DNA of 64,000 bases from Mariprofundus sp. UBA1536. GTDB lineage: Bacteria; Pseudomonadota; Zetaproteobacteria; Mariprofundales; Mariprofundaceae. Shown here piece after piece: positions 42,021 through 51,316 of the stretch (position 1 is its first letter; every line of letters starts with the position of its first letter). Both the position numbers and the translations under genes were made by a program. The stretch covers positions 186,001 to 250,000 of the forward strand of contig DCPU01000015.1 of assembly GCA_002323245.1 (NCBI GenBank), read 5' to 3'. The notes under the pieces were generated by a model, which made no database searches, was not told where the DNA came from, and worked only from the letters and a program-made list of their open reading frames with translations.

Positions 42021-42929
42021 ATGAGTAAACATAAATTAACACAACTTAAAGCACTCGAAGCTGAATCTATTCACATTATTCGTGAAGTAGTGGCTGAATT
42101 CCGCAACCCAGTCATGCTATATTCAGTGGGTAAAGACTCATCCGTTTTGGTGCATTTGGCTCGCAAAGCCTTTTATCCAGCGCCGCTGCCATTTCCATTG
42201 TTGCATGTGGATACAGGCTTCAAATTTAAAGAAATGTATGATTTCCGCGACGCTTTTTGCGAAGAAATTGGCGCAGATTTGATTGTGCGTCGTAATGAAG
42301 ATGCCATCAGTAAAGGTATGAATCCCAAAGATTTTGGTGTGGCGCGTTGCTGCGGGGCCCTCAAAACCAAAGGTTTGCTAGATGCCTTGGAAGAGGGTGG
42401 TTATGACGCTGCTTTTGGCGGGGCACGCCGCGATGAAGAAAAATCACGAGCGAAAGAGCGTGTATTCTCTATGCGTGATGAATTTGGTCAGTGGGATCCA
42501 AAAAATCAACGTCCAGAATTGTGGAGCATTTACAACGGTCGTATCCACGAGGGTGAATCGGTGCGCGTGTTCCCGATTTCAAATTGGACAGAAATGGATA
42601 TATGGTCGTATATCCGTGAAGAGAATATTCCAATTGTCCCGCTTTATTTCGCAAAAGAGCGTCCGATGATTGAACGTGGTCAAATGTTGATTCCTTATTA
42701 TGAAGAAAATAAAGGTCAATACCTTGAGGGCGAAGAACCTAAAATGGTGATGTCACGTTTCCGTACATTGGGTTGTAGCCCTTGTACAGGCGCTGTGCGC
42801 TCTGATGCAACCAATATGGATGAAATCGTCATTGAAGCGGCAGCTTCGCGCCGCTCAGAGCGCGAAACACGTATTATTGACCACGGCGCCAATTCCATGG
42901 AAGACAAAAAGAAAGAAGGATACTTCTAA
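42021..42929 (+). CDS. cysD: Sulfate adenylyltransferase subunit 2
   Basis: 302 residues. With CysN it forms APS from sulfate and ATP. The PP-loop is in MLYSVGKDSSVLVHLARKAF; DFGVARCCGALKTKGL, GGARRDEEKSRAKERVFSMRD and FRTLGCSPCTGAV are CysD blocks. It begins MSKHKLTQLKALEAES after a TTGAGGTAAAG site. It overlaps cysN by one base (TAATG). Confidence 0.97.
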   Translation: MSKHKLTQLKALEAESIHIIREVVAEFRNPVMLYSVGKDSSVLVHLARKAFYPAPLPFPLLHVDTGFKFKEMYDFRDAFCEEIGADLIVRRNEDAISKGMNPKDFGVARCCGALKTKGLLDALEEGGYDAAFGGARRDEEKSRAKERVFSMRDEFGQWDPKNQRPELWSIYNGRIHEGESVRVFPISNWTEMDIWSYIREENIPIVPLYFAKERPMIERGQMLIPYYEENKGQYLEGEEPKMVMSRFRTLGCSPCTGAVRSDATNMDEIVIEAAASRRSERETRIIDHGANSMEDKKKEGYF

Positions 42930-44209
42930 TGACTACTGTAAACTTTGACATTGTAAAAGAAATTGAACTGCTTCGCTTGGTAACGGTAGGTAGTGTGGAT
43001 GATGGTAAATCAACCTTGATTGGCCGCTTGTTGGTGGATACCAAAGGGGCCTTTGAAGACCAATTGCTTGCCGTGCGTAAGAAAAAAGGCGCAACCCATG
43101 TGTCTTCTGCTGCTGAAATTGATTTGGCCATGCTTACCGATGGTTTGTCAGCTGAGCGCGAGCAGGGTATTACGATTGATGTTGCTTATCGTTATTTTGC
43201 AACGCCAAAACGTAAATTCATTATGGCAGATTGCCCAGGGCATGAGCAATACACACGCAATATGGTGACAGGCTCATCAACAGCCAACGCCGCCATCATT
43301 TTAATTGATGCACGTCATGGCGTGATGCCACAAACCAAACGTCATACCCATATCTTAGGTTTGCTCGGCATTCCGCATCTGATTGTGGCTGTGAACAAAA
43401 TGGATTTGGCCGATCATAGCCAGGAAACATTTGAACGTATCCGTGACGAAATGTCAGCGTATTGTGATAAACAAGGCATCAAGGATTTGATTTGTATCCC
43501 GATGTCGGCGCTGACTGGTGATATGGTGACTGTGCGCGGTGAGCATATGGATTGGTATAAGGGTGATACACTGCTCGATACCTTAGAATCACTATCTGTA
43601 CTTGATGATTTGGATAACAAGCCATTTCGCATGGCTGTGCAGTTGGTCAACCGTCCGCAAACTGCCGACTTGCCTGATTACCGTGGTTTTATGGGCACGA
43701 TTGCCTCTGGCACGGTTAAAGTGGGCGATGCCATTACTGTGAATCCAAGTGGCAAAACATCGACAGTAAAAGAAATTGTCACTTTCGATGGCAACCTTCA
43801 AGAAGCGTTTGCTCCACAAAGTATTACCCTCACGCTCAACGATAATATCGATATTTCTCGCGGTGATATGCTTGTTCACGCCGATGAAAACACTACGGGT
43901 AAAAAAGAGCTAACAGCGAATATTTGCTGGATTGGTGATGAGCCACTTTCAGTGCGCAATAAATACATTATCAAACACACCACCACTCAAGTGAAAGCTC
44001 TGGTCGCTGAAATCAACTTCAAACGCGACATTCATACGCTTGAAAAAGGCGAAGCTAGTGAATTGGCTATGAATGAAATTGGCCAGGTGACCTTTAAGCT
44101 GCAACAACCTTTAAACAGCGATACATATGCTGAGAATCGGGCGACAGGTAGCTTTATTGTGATTGATTCGTTTACCAATAATACAGTCGGCGCAGGCATG
44201 GTCGTATAA
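42929..44209 (+). CDS. cysN: Sulfate adenylyltransferase subunit 1 (GTPase)
   Basis: 426 residues. The GTPase motifs are visible: G1 GSVDDGKSTLIGRLL, G3 DCPGHEQYTRNMVTGSSTA and G4 NKMDL. EF-Tu-like domains II and III follow. CysN hydrolyses GTP to drive APS formation by CysD. It has no C-terminal APS kinase domain, which fits an APS-reductase pathway. It is the last gene of the operon; the long palindrome at 44215 starts 5 bases after its stop. Confidence 0.97.
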   Translation: MTTVNFDIVKEIELLRLVTVGSVDDGKSTLIGRLLVDTKGAFEDQLLAVRKKKGATHVSSAAEIDLAMLTDGLSAEREQGITIDVAYRYFATPKRKFIMADCPGHEQYTRNMVTGSSTANAAIILIDARHGVMPQTKRHTHILGLLGIPHLIVAVNKMDLADHSQETFERIRDEMSAYCDKQGIKDLICIPMSALTGDMVTVRGEHMDWYKGDTLLDTLESLSVLDDLDNKPFRMAVQLVNRPQTADLPDYRGFMGTIASGTVKVGDAITVNPSGKTSTVKEIVTFDGNLQEAFAPQSITLTLNDNIDISRGDMLVHADENTTGKKELTANICWIGDEPLSVRNKYIIKHTTTQVKALVAEINFKRDIHTLEKGEASELAMNEIGQVTFKLQQPLNSDTYAENRATGSFIVIDSFTNNTVGAGMVV

Positions 44210-44214
44210 TCTTT

Positions 44215-44306
44215 CAACACGAATCCCGCCTATGCGGCGTTACGCGTTGCTTATTTGGCGCTGCCAATCTGCGCGCCTTGCGCCTTGCCTAGGCGGGATT
44301 TAGTTG
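44215..44306. repeat. Long imperfect palindrome after cysN (REP-like hairpin, possible terminator)
   Basis: A 92-base dyad. The ends CAAC and GTTG, the AATCCCGCCTA and TAGGCGGGATT arms (44222-44232 and 44290-44300) pair, and the centre is GGCGCTGCC. It is positioned to stabilise or end the operon mRNA. No T-run follows, so simple intrinsic termination is less likely. The rest of the 155-base gap to the next gene holds only its ribosome-binding site. Confidence 0.75.
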
Positions 44307-44364
44307 AAATATGGCTGTTGGTCTTGATGCGTTAAATATTCATTTTTAGGGGAGAGGGGGTGTG

Positions 44365-45045
44365 ATGACTGGATTTTCGGAAGATACATTCTCTTTTTTG
44401 CGGCAGTTGGCTGAAAACAATAACCGCGACTGGTTTGCTGAACACAAAGATGATTATGAGGACGTGGTGCGTGAGCCAGCTTTTGCTTTTATTGAAGCAG
44501 TCGCCCCGCGCTTGAAAGAAATATCAACTCATTTTGAGGCCAAGGCCAGTAAAGTGGGTGGTTCACTAATGCGGGTGCATAGGGATTCTCGCTTTTCTAA
44601 AAACAAAACACCGTACAAAACCAATATCGGCATTCAATTTCGCCATGAGCAGGGCAAAGATATTCATGCGCCTGGTTTTTATGTGCATATCGAAGCAGGG
44701 GAAGCTTTTGTGGGTGTTGGGCTGTGGCATCCCGATGCAGAAGCACTGAAAGCTATCCGCAGTCATATCGACACCTTTTCAGCAGCATGGATAGAAGCCA
44801 TCTCTGGTGATAAATTTTCGCGCTTGTTTCATTTTGCAGGCGATGCCGTGAAAACAGCACCCAAAGGATATGCCAAAGATCACCCCATGATTGCGCATCT
44901 TAAACGCAAAGATTTTATTGCCATTGCTCAGATTGCACCCGAATTATGTTTGGAAGAAGACTTTGCAGAAGTGGTGGTCGATTACTTTAAACTTACCACC
45001 CCTTTGATGGGTGAGTTGTGCCGGGCACTAAGGGTGCCCTTCTAA
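44365..45045 (+). CDS. DUF2461-family protein
   Basis: 226 residues from ATG 44365, after a GGGGAGAGGGGG site (an in-frame GTG is one codon before). Conserved blocks of the DUF2461 (TIGR02453) family: FSEDTFSFLRQLAENNNRDWFAEHKDDYE at the start, RVHRDSRFSKNKTPYKTNIGIQFRH, GFYVHIEAGEAFVGVGLWHP. Function of the family is not known. It is preceded by the palindrome at 44215 and followed by xseB. Confidence 0.87.
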   Translation: MTGFSEDTFSFLRQLAENNNRDWFAEHKDDYEDVVREPAFAFIEAVAPRLKEISTHFEAKASKVGGSLMRVHRDSRFSKNKTPYKTNIGIQFRHEQGKDIHAPGFYVHIEAGEAFVGVGLWHPDAEALKAIRSHIDTFSAAWIEAISGDKFSRLFHFAGDAVKTAPKGYAKDHPMIAHLKRKDFIAIAQIAPELCLEEDFAEVVVDYFKLTTPLMGELCRALRVPF

Positions 45046-45114
45046 ATCTAACCTTCTTTCCATTGACCCTAAACATCTATGCCCTAATGTTAGCTTTTTC
45101 GCTGGGAGAGTGCT

Positions 45115-45327
45115 GTGGCAACTGCAAAAACCAAAAAAGATTTATCCTTTGAACAAGCGCTGGAAGGTTTGACGGCTATGGTTGAAAAACTTGAATCGGG
45201 AAAACTCTCCTTAGAAGAGAGTGTGGCTGCGTTTGAAGAGGGCGTAAAACTTTCTCGGGCTTGCGAATCTTTACTCGATGATGCCGAGCAACGCATCACT
45301 GTGCTTAGTAACGATAAGGACAGTTAA
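45115..45327 (+). CDS. xseB: Exodeoxyribonuclease VII small subunit
   Basis: 70 residues, GTG start after GGGAGAG. The short helical LSFEQALEGLTAMVEKLESGKLSLEES block is diagnostic of XseB. With XseA it degrades single-stranded DNA; xseA is not in the window. It ends one base into ispA, the classical xseB-ispA-dxs order. Confidence 0.95.
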   Translation: MATAKTKKDLSFEQALEGLTAMVEKLESGKLSLEESVAAFEEGVKLSRACESLLDDAEQRITVLSNDKDS

Positions 45328-46217
45328 TGAAAGCACCTTCTTTTTTGGGACTTCATGCTAAGAGCGTGGAGTCAGCATGTTTGGCGACCATAGAAGCGCG
45401 CCGCAATGTGGTGCCTGCGCGTTTGCTTGATGCTATGCAATATTCCTTGCTCGCTGGTGGAAAGCGCATTCGCCCAGCCTTGCTGCTGACTTGCTTTGAA
45501 GCTTGTGGCGGCGCAGATGCTGAGTTGGCGATGCCTGCAGCTGTGAGCATTGAGTGTATGCACACCTATTCCCTCATACACGATGATTTGCCTTGCATGG
45601 ATGATGATGATTTGCGTCGCGGCAATCCCACTTGTCATGTGAAGTTTGATGAGGAAACTGCTGTTTTGGCAGCAGATGCGTTGCAGGCTTTAAGTTTTGA
45701 GTTGCTTGCTGATTTGGATGCTTCGGCTGAAACACGTATTCAGTTGGTCAAAGCCATGGGTATTGCTTCAGGTTGCCAAGGGATGGTGGGCGGCCAGATG
45801 ATGGATATTTTGGCTGAAAATCAAGGCGTAGATAATGTGTTGGAAGTCGAACGCATTCATTTGCATAAAACAGGTGAGTTATTGCGCTGGTCTTGTGAAA
45901 CAGGTGCCTTGTTGGCTGGAGCCACTTCAAGTCAATTTGAAGCTTGTTCGCGTTACGGCAAAGCCGTGGGCTTATTGTTTCAAATCGCTGATGATATTTT
46001 AGATACCACCGCTACCACAGAAGCTTTGGGCAAAAGCGCAGGCAAAGATGAAGCGCAACAAAAAGCCACCTATGTATCGGTGCTTGGTTTACAAAAAGCC
46101 CAAGAGCTGGCCGAGGAAATGTGTGAGTTGGCTTTGGCTGCTTGTGATGATTTACACGGCGCAGGTCGTGACAATTTACGTAGTCTTGCCACCTACATTT
46201 TAAAAAGAGGGCAATAA
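45327..46217 (+). CDS. ispA: Farnesyl diphosphate synthase (polyprenyl synthetase)
   Basis: 296 residues. It condenses IPP with DMAPP and GPP to FPP. Both Asp-rich motifs are visible: DDLPCMDDDDLRRGNPT and LFQIADDILD. LLAGGKRIRPALLL near the start is typical. The gene is directly followed by dxs (no gap), the isoprenoid operon seen in many proteobacteria. Confidence 0.95.
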   Translation: MKAPSFLGLHAKSVESACLATIEARRNVVPARLLDAMQYSLLAGGKRIRPALLLTCFEACGGADAELAMPAAVSIECMHTYSLIHDDLPCMDDDDLRRGNPTCHVKFDEETAVLAADALQALSFELLADLDASAETRIQLVKAMGIASGCQGMVGGQMMDILAENQGVDNVLEVERIHLHKTGELLRWSCETGALLAGATSSQFEACSRYGKAVGLLFQIADDILDTTATTEALGKSAGKDEAQQKATYVSVLGLQKAQELAEEMCELALAACDDLHGAGRDNLRSLATYILKRGQ

Positions 46218-48107
46218 ATGAATGCTTCAATGAATAGTCCTGAAAACATGGATTTATTGTTTTCTATTCACGGTGTCACTGACCTAAAGAAATTAGAAGC
46301 CTGCCAATTGCCAACGCTTGCCAAACAAATGCGCGAGTATTTAATCACCACGCTTGCACCCATTGGTGGTCATTTGGGTGCGGGGCTTGGCGTGGTCGAA
46401 CTCTCGATTGCCCTGCACTACATCTACAATTCCCCTGATGATAAGATTATCTGGGATGTGGGCCATCAAGCGTATCCGCATAAAATGCTCACTGGCCGCC
46501 TTGAAGCTATGCCTACCATGCGTCAATACGGCGGGCTTAATGGTTTTACCAAACGCAAAGAGTCTGAACATGATGCATTTGGGGCGGGGCATGCTTCCAC
46601 CTCCATTTCGGCTGCTTATGGCTTTGCCGTTGGTCGTGATTTGCAGAAGCAGAATCACCATAGTATTGCTATTATTGGTGATGGCTCGCTGGGTGGCGGC
46701 ATGGCTTTTGAAGCTTTGAATCATGCCGGTGCAAATAACAATAATTTACTCGTTATTCTTAATGACAATGAGATGTCCATTGCCCCCAATGTAGGCGCAA
46801 TGAGCTCGTATTTGGCGCGCTTGATAACGGGCAAGCCTTATACCCAAGCCAAAGATTTGGCCAAGAATATACTCAACAAATTACCGGGCGCTTTTGATGT
46901 GGCCAAACGTGTGGAAGAGCATGTGAAGGGTATGATTACCCCTGGCACATTATTTGAAGAAATAGGCTTTCGTTATATTGGGCCTGTCGATGGTCACAAT
47001 TTCGATCATCTGTTGGCCACGCTTGAAAACTGCAAAGATTTACAAGGCCCCGTATTGCTCCATGTCTTGACCAAAAAAGGTTTGGGTTTTTCGCCTGCTG
47101 AAGAAGATCCGGAAACTTGGCACGGCTTGGGTCCATATTGCTTGGAATCAGGCTCGCCCATTAAAAACCCGAGTGCGCCTGATTCATATACCAACGTGTT
47201 TGCCAATACTTTGGCTGATTTGGCAGAAGTTGATGATAAAATTGTAGCTATTACTGCCGCTATGCCTGGCGGCACGGGCTTATCGCGTTTTGCAAAGCGC
47301 TTCCCTGATCGATGCATTGATGTGGGTATTGCTGAGCAACATGCGCTCACATTTGCCGGTGGGTTAGCTTGTGCAGGCATGAAACCCATAGTGGCTATTT
47401 ATTCCACCTTTTTGCAACGTGCATACGATCAAATTATTCACGACATATGCATCCAAAATTTACATGTCATCATGTGTCTGGATAGGGCAGGTATTGTCGG
47501 CGCTGATGGTGCAACGCACACCGGCATGTTTGATATCGCATTCCTACGCTGCTTGCCAAACATGACAATCATGTGCCCCAAAGATGAAATCGAGCTTTCA
47601 CATATGCTGAAAACGGCGTTGGATATTCAAGGGCCGGTGGCGATTCGTTATCCCCGCGGTTCTGGTTTGGGTTTACCTGCTGAAACGTATGCATCGCTTC
47701 CCCTTGGTCAGGCCGAAGTGTTGGAAACAGGTAGTGAGGGATTAATAGTTTCCGTAGGCACGCGTTTTGAAGATGCAAAGCTTGCGCAGCAAACTTTAAA
47801 AGATGCAGACAAGCTTGAGCTTGGATTGATTAACCTTCGTTTTGTGAAACCATTGGATGTGGAAACGATTGTGTCTCAACTGGTGGTTGGAAAGCCATTG
47901 GTCGTGGTTGAAGAGGGTGTATCTCAAGGCGGCATCGGCGAAAAGATTGCTATGAAAGCTTATCAATCAGGTTGGTCAGGTGAATTTGTTCATATTGCCA
48001 TGCCCGATGCCTTTCCAGAACATGGGACACAGGAAGAAATTTTGCGAGATTTACGTATGGATGCTGCTGGTATTGTGGCTCAGGTTCGAGGTGTTCTTAA
48101 ATCTTGA
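46218..48107 (+). CDS. dxs: 1-deoxy-D-xylulose-5-phosphate synthase
   Basis: 629 residues. It makes DXP from pyruvate and glyceraldehyde-3-phosphate with thiamine diphosphate, the first MEP-pathway step. Seen: GGHLGAGLGVVELSIALHYIYNSPDDKIIWDVGHQAYPHKMLTGR-type opening, the TPP motif GDGSLGGGMAFEALNHAG, and DVGIAEQHALTFAGGLA. AGAGG-type ribosome-binding site at 46206-46210. It is coupled to ispA. Confidence 0.97.
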   Translation: MNASMNSPENMDLLFSIHGVTDLKKLEACQLPTLAKQMREYLITTLAPIGGHLGAGLGVVELSIALHYIYNSPDDKIIWDVGHQAYPHKMLTGRLEAMPTMRQYGGLNGFTKRKESEHDAFGAGHASTSISAAYGFAVGRDLQKQNHHSIAIIGDGSLGGGMAFEALNHAGANNNNLLVILNDNEMSIAPNVGAMSSYLARLITGKPYTQAKDLAKNILNKLPGAFDVAKRVEEHVKGMITPGTLFEEIGFRYIGPVDGHNFDHLLATLENCKDLQGPVLLHVLTKKGLGFSPAEEDPETWHGLGPYCLESGSPIKNPSAPDSYTNVFANTLADLAEVDDKIVAITAAMPGGTGLSRFAKRFPDRCIDVGIAEQHALTFAGGLACAGMKPIVAIYSTFLQRAYDQIIHDICIQNLHVIMCLDRAGIVGADGATHTGMFDIAFLRCLPNMTIMCPKDEIELSHMLKTALDIQGPVAIRYPRGSGLGLPAETYASLPLGQAEVLETGSEGLIVSVGTRFEDAKLAQQTLKDADKLELGLINLRFVKPLDVETIVSQLVVGKPLVVVEEGVSQGGIGEKIAMKAYQSGWSGEFVHIAMPDAFPEHGTQEEILRDLRMDAAGIVAQVRGVLKS

Positions 48108-48125
48108 CCTGCGAAGAGGTGTCTC

Positions 48126-48827
48126 ATGAAAGTTTTTATATTTTTAATGTTCGGCTTATTGGTTGCCTGTAGCAATAATCAGCCTGAAACTATAGTTCCT
48201 CAACAAGATGTTTTGCCCGTTCAAGCTGATAAAAAAGACGACGCAACTGTTCAGCCAATGCAGGAGAAGCTTGCTGAATCGGTAATGCCAGTAGCTAAGA
48301 AGCCAAAGCTTGAAGTTCAGGAAAAAGTCATCGCTCAAGTAGAACCTGTTGAGACAGATGCTAAAGCGCTTGCTCCATTAAGCCCTCCTATTGACCCTAA
48401 ACAATCAGGGTCAATTGTAGTTGCGGACAAGGTAGTTGTTCCCGCAGTGCAAACACCCGTTCAACCAGTGAAAATAGTGCCCGAAAAACCCAAACTAGAA
48501 GAAGTTGCTTTAGGTAATGCTGAAGCTGGAAAAGCGGTGGCTAAAAAATGTTTGGCTTGCCACACCTTTGATCAAGGGGGAAAGCATAAAGCTGGCCCTA
48601 ATTTGTTTGGTATTGTGGGAACAAAGCAAGGCGGGGTTGCGGGCTTTAAATATGGTTCGTATTTGACGGAAAGTAATGCGGTTTGGGATGAAGTGACTTT
48701 AAGAGCATGGGTCAGTGACGCCAAAGCTGTTGCCAATGCAGTAGGTAAAAACACCAAAATGCCAAGCCAGAAGATTGATGGTGAAAAAGCTGACGATTTG
48801 ATTGCTTATTTGCGCAGCCTGCGTTAA
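48126..48827 (+). CDS. Lipid-anchored mono-heme cytochrome c with proline/lysine/valine-rich spacer
   Basis: 233 residues. A lipoprotein signal ends in LLVAC with Cys15. Residues ~17-125 are a low-complexity linker rich in Val, Pro, Lys, Glu and Gln. The C-terminal ~100 residues are a class I cytochrome c with heme motif CLACH (142-146), AGPNLFGIVG and a Met ligand region NTKMPSQKI. It would sit tethered in the periplasm as an electron carrier on a long flexible arm. Partner unknown. It starts 18 bases after dxs, a plausible operon end. No terminator stands out in the 154-base gap after it. Confidence 0.85.
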   Translation: MKVFIFLMFGLLVACSNNQPETIVPQQDVLPVQADKKDDATVQPMQEKLAESVMPVAKKPKLEVQEKVIAQVEPVETDAKALAPLSPPIDPKQSGSIVVADKVVVPAVQTPVQPVKIVPEKPKLEEVALGNAEAGKAVAKKCLACHTFDQGGKHKAGPNLFGIVGTKQGGVAGFKYGSYLTESNAVWDEVTLRAWVSDAKAVANAVGKNTKMPSQKIDGEKADDLIAYLRSLR

Positions 48828-48981
48828 AAAAACTAATCTTTTAAGTACTTTAGCTGGAAATTAGTTTCGTTGCTTGTTGTTTTTTTCATTGTAGGGTTTC
48901 GCGCTGCGTGACAAAGAAGGCGAAAAGGTTGTTGCAGGTTAAAACGACAAGCGAATAAACGCCCTTCTTAAGGAAGTTATC

Positions 48982-49776
48982 ATGTTAAATATGGAAGAAG
49001 ACCAGCCCGTCCGCGTCAGTCAACGACGCGGTATTTATATCTTACCGAGCATGTTTACTCTGCTTGGTCTGCTTGCTGGGTTTTATGCGCTGGTAAGTTC
49101 TATTCAAGGCAACTACGAATCGGCTGCGTGGGCCATCATGGCAGCGGCTATTTTTGATATGCTCGATGGCCGGGTGGCGCGTTTGCTTAATGCTGAATCA
49201 GCATTTGGCGCTGAGCTTGATTCATTGTGCGATATGTTATCCTTTGGTGTGGCACCCGCTGTGCTCGTCTATTTGTGGGCATTAACCCCTTACGACAAAC
49301 TAGGCTGGTTGGCAGCATTTTTGATTGTGGCTTGTTCTGCTTTGCGTTTGGCTAGGTTTAATGTGCAGCTATCACATCAAGATAAACGTTACTTCCAAGG
49401 CTTGCCTACACCTGCATTGGCATTATTTGTGGCATCGGGTGTGCTCTTTTATGGCACTTTAGACTTGGAACCTTCAGGCGCCTTATGGTTAGGATTGAGC
49501 ATTGTGCTCTCTTGGTTGTTGGTCAGTAATGTTCGTTTCTTGTCGGGTAAAGACGTTGATTTGAAAAAGAAACGCCCATTTACGGTGTTGGTCGCAATGT
49601 TGGCGGGTATTGTGTTTTTGGTGTCCGACCCACATCACGTTCTCTTCATCGTATTTTTTATATACTGCGTACATGGCCCCATCATGAGTGGATGGCAATC
49701 GCAAAAAGCTGCGCGCTTCCGTTTGATGCGCCGCAGGGCAGGTAAAAACAAAACTAAAGGAGCTAGAGATGAGTGA
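48982..49776 (+). CDS. pssA: CDP-diacylglycerol-serine O-phosphatidyltransferase
   Basis: 264 residues and several transmembrane helices. The CDP-alcohol phosphotransferase motif is DMLDGRVARLLNAESAFGAELDSLCDMLSFG (DGxxAR...GxxxDxxxD). It makes phosphatidylserine, the precursor of phosphatidylethanolamine. Start ATG follows TTAAGGAAG. Basic residues fill the C-terminus. It overlaps leuA by 8 bases, an arrangement also seen in other bacteria. Confidence 0.93.
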   Translation: MLNMEEDQPVRVSQRRGIYILPSMFTLLGLLAGFYALVSSIQGNYESAAWAIMAAAIFDMLDGRVARLLNAESAFGAELDSLCDMLSFGVAPAVLVYLWALTPYDKLGWLAAFLIVACSALRLARFNVQLSHQDKRYFQGLPTPALALFVASGVLFYGTLDLEPSGALWLGLSIVLSWLLVSNVRFLSGKDVDLKKKRPFTVLVAMLAGIVFLVSDPHHVLFIVFFIYCVHGPIMSGWQSQKAARFRLMRRRAGKNKTKGARDE

Positions 49777-51313
49777 TCGTTTATACATTTTTGATACTAC
49801 TCTTCGCGATGGTGAGCAATCACCGGGCTGTTCTATGAACATCGAAGAAAAATTGCGTATTGCTCATGCTCTATCAGCCTTGGGCGTTGATATTATTGAA
49901 GCTGGGTTCCCAGTGGCTTCGCCGGATGATTTTCAATCGGTATTTCGTATTGCATCGGATGTGAAAGGTTGTCGTATTGCTGGTTTGGCTAGAGCGCATC
50001 CCAAAGATATTCAAGGTGTGGCTGATGCTATTAAACCTGCTGGTGATAGGGGCAGGATTCATACCTTTATTGCTACCAGCCCCATTCACATGGAAGCTAA
50101 ATTACGCATGAGCCCTGATGAAGTGGTGGAACGCGCAGTGATGGCTGTGAAACAAGCTCGCTCATTGGCTGCAGAAGTTGAGTTTTCTGCTGAAGATGCT
50201 GGGCGCTCTGATGATGATTTCTTGTGCCGTATTGTGGAAAAAGTGATTGATGCTGGCGCGAGCATCATCAATATCCCTGACACTGTGGGTTATATGACGC
50301 CAGATGAGTTTGGTCTTAAAATCAAACATTTGCGTGAGCGTGTTCCCAATGCTGACAAAGCCATTTTTTCTGTCCATTGTCATAATGATTTGGGCTTGGC
50401 AGTGGCCAACTCGTTGGCAGCTGTTGAAAATGGTGCGCGTCAAGTCGAATGCACCATCAATGGTTTGGGTGAGCGCGCTGGTAATGCTGCTTTGGAAGAA
50501 ATCGTCATGATTTTGCGTACGCGTGCTGATCGTTATGCGATTCAGACGGGCATCAAAACTGAAAAAATCGTTGCAACATCCAAATTGGTTTCACAAATCA
50601 CAGGTATGCCTGTGCAAGCGAACAAGGCGATTGTTGGCGCCAATGCGTTTGCCCATGAATCAGGCATTCATCAAGATGGCGTGTTAAAACACAAGAAAAC
50701 ATATGAAATTATGACACCTGAGTCTGTGGGTTGGAATACCAATCGTATGGTCTTGGGTAAGCATTCTGGTCGTGCGGCTTTGAAATCGCGCTACGCTGAA
50801 TTGGGCGTGGACATTGATGATGAGAAGTTGAACGTTGTCTTCGAGCGCTTTAAATCACTTGCGGATAAGAAAAAAGATATCTTTGATGAAGATTTGCAAA
50901 GTATTTTGTCGGCTGATGAAGAAATTGATATGGAACGCATTAAGCTGGTGTCGTTGCATGTGGCTTCTGGTACACAAGATACCCCAGTAGCGGCAGTGAA
51001 GCTTGATATTGGTGGCGACATCTTTGAAGCAACAGCACGCGGCGATGGCCCTGTGGATGCTGCATTTAAAGCCATTAAATCATTGGTTGAACCCAATGGT
51101 AAGTTGTTGCTTTATTCGGTTAATGCCATAACGGCTGGCACGGATGCGCAAGGTGAAGTGACAGTGCGTTTGCAAGACGAAGATCGTATTGTGAATGCGC
51201 AAGGCTCGGATACCGATATTGTTGTAGCTTCAGCTAAAGCCTTGATTGCGGCGCTGAATAAGCTTCCCAATATGCATGCGCGCGAAGTGCATGCCCAATA
51301 TTCTGGGGTTTAA
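49769..51313 (+). CDS. leuA: 2-isopropylmalate synthase
   Basis: 514 residues. It condenses 2-oxoisovalerate with acetyl-CoA, the first leucine step. Seen: IFDTTLRDGEQSPGCSM, VHCHNDLGLAVANSLAAVENGARQVECTINGLGERAGNAALEE, and the C-terminal regulatory LeuA dimer domain from about residue 390. The stop TAA is in the same frame as rnhA, 3 bases before its apparent CTG start. Confidence 0.97.
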   Translation: MSDRLYIFDTTLRDGEQSPGCSMNIEEKLRIAHALSALGVDIIEAGFPVASPDDFQSVFRIASDVKGCRIAGLARAHPKDIQGVADAIKPAGDRGRIHTFIATSPIHMEAKLRMSPDEVVERAVMAVKQARSLAAEVEFSAEDAGRSDDDFLCRIVEKVIDAGASIINIPDTVGYMTPDEFGLKIKHLRERVPNADKAIFSVHCHNDLGLAVANSLAAVENGARQVECTINGLGERAGNAALEEIVMILRTRADRYAIQTGIKTEKIVATSKLVSQITGMPVQANKAIVGANAFAHESGIHQDGVLKHKKTYEIMTPESVGWNTNRMVLGKHSGRAALKSRYAELGVDIDDEKLNVVFERFKSLADKKKDIFDEDLQSILSADEEIDMERIKLVSLHVASGTQDTPVAAVKLDIGGDIFEATARGDGPVDAAFKAIKSLVEPNGKLLLYSVNAITAGTDAQGEVTVRLQDEDRIVNAQGSDTDIVVASAKALIAALNKLPNMHAREVHAQYSGV

Positions 51314-51316
51314 AGA

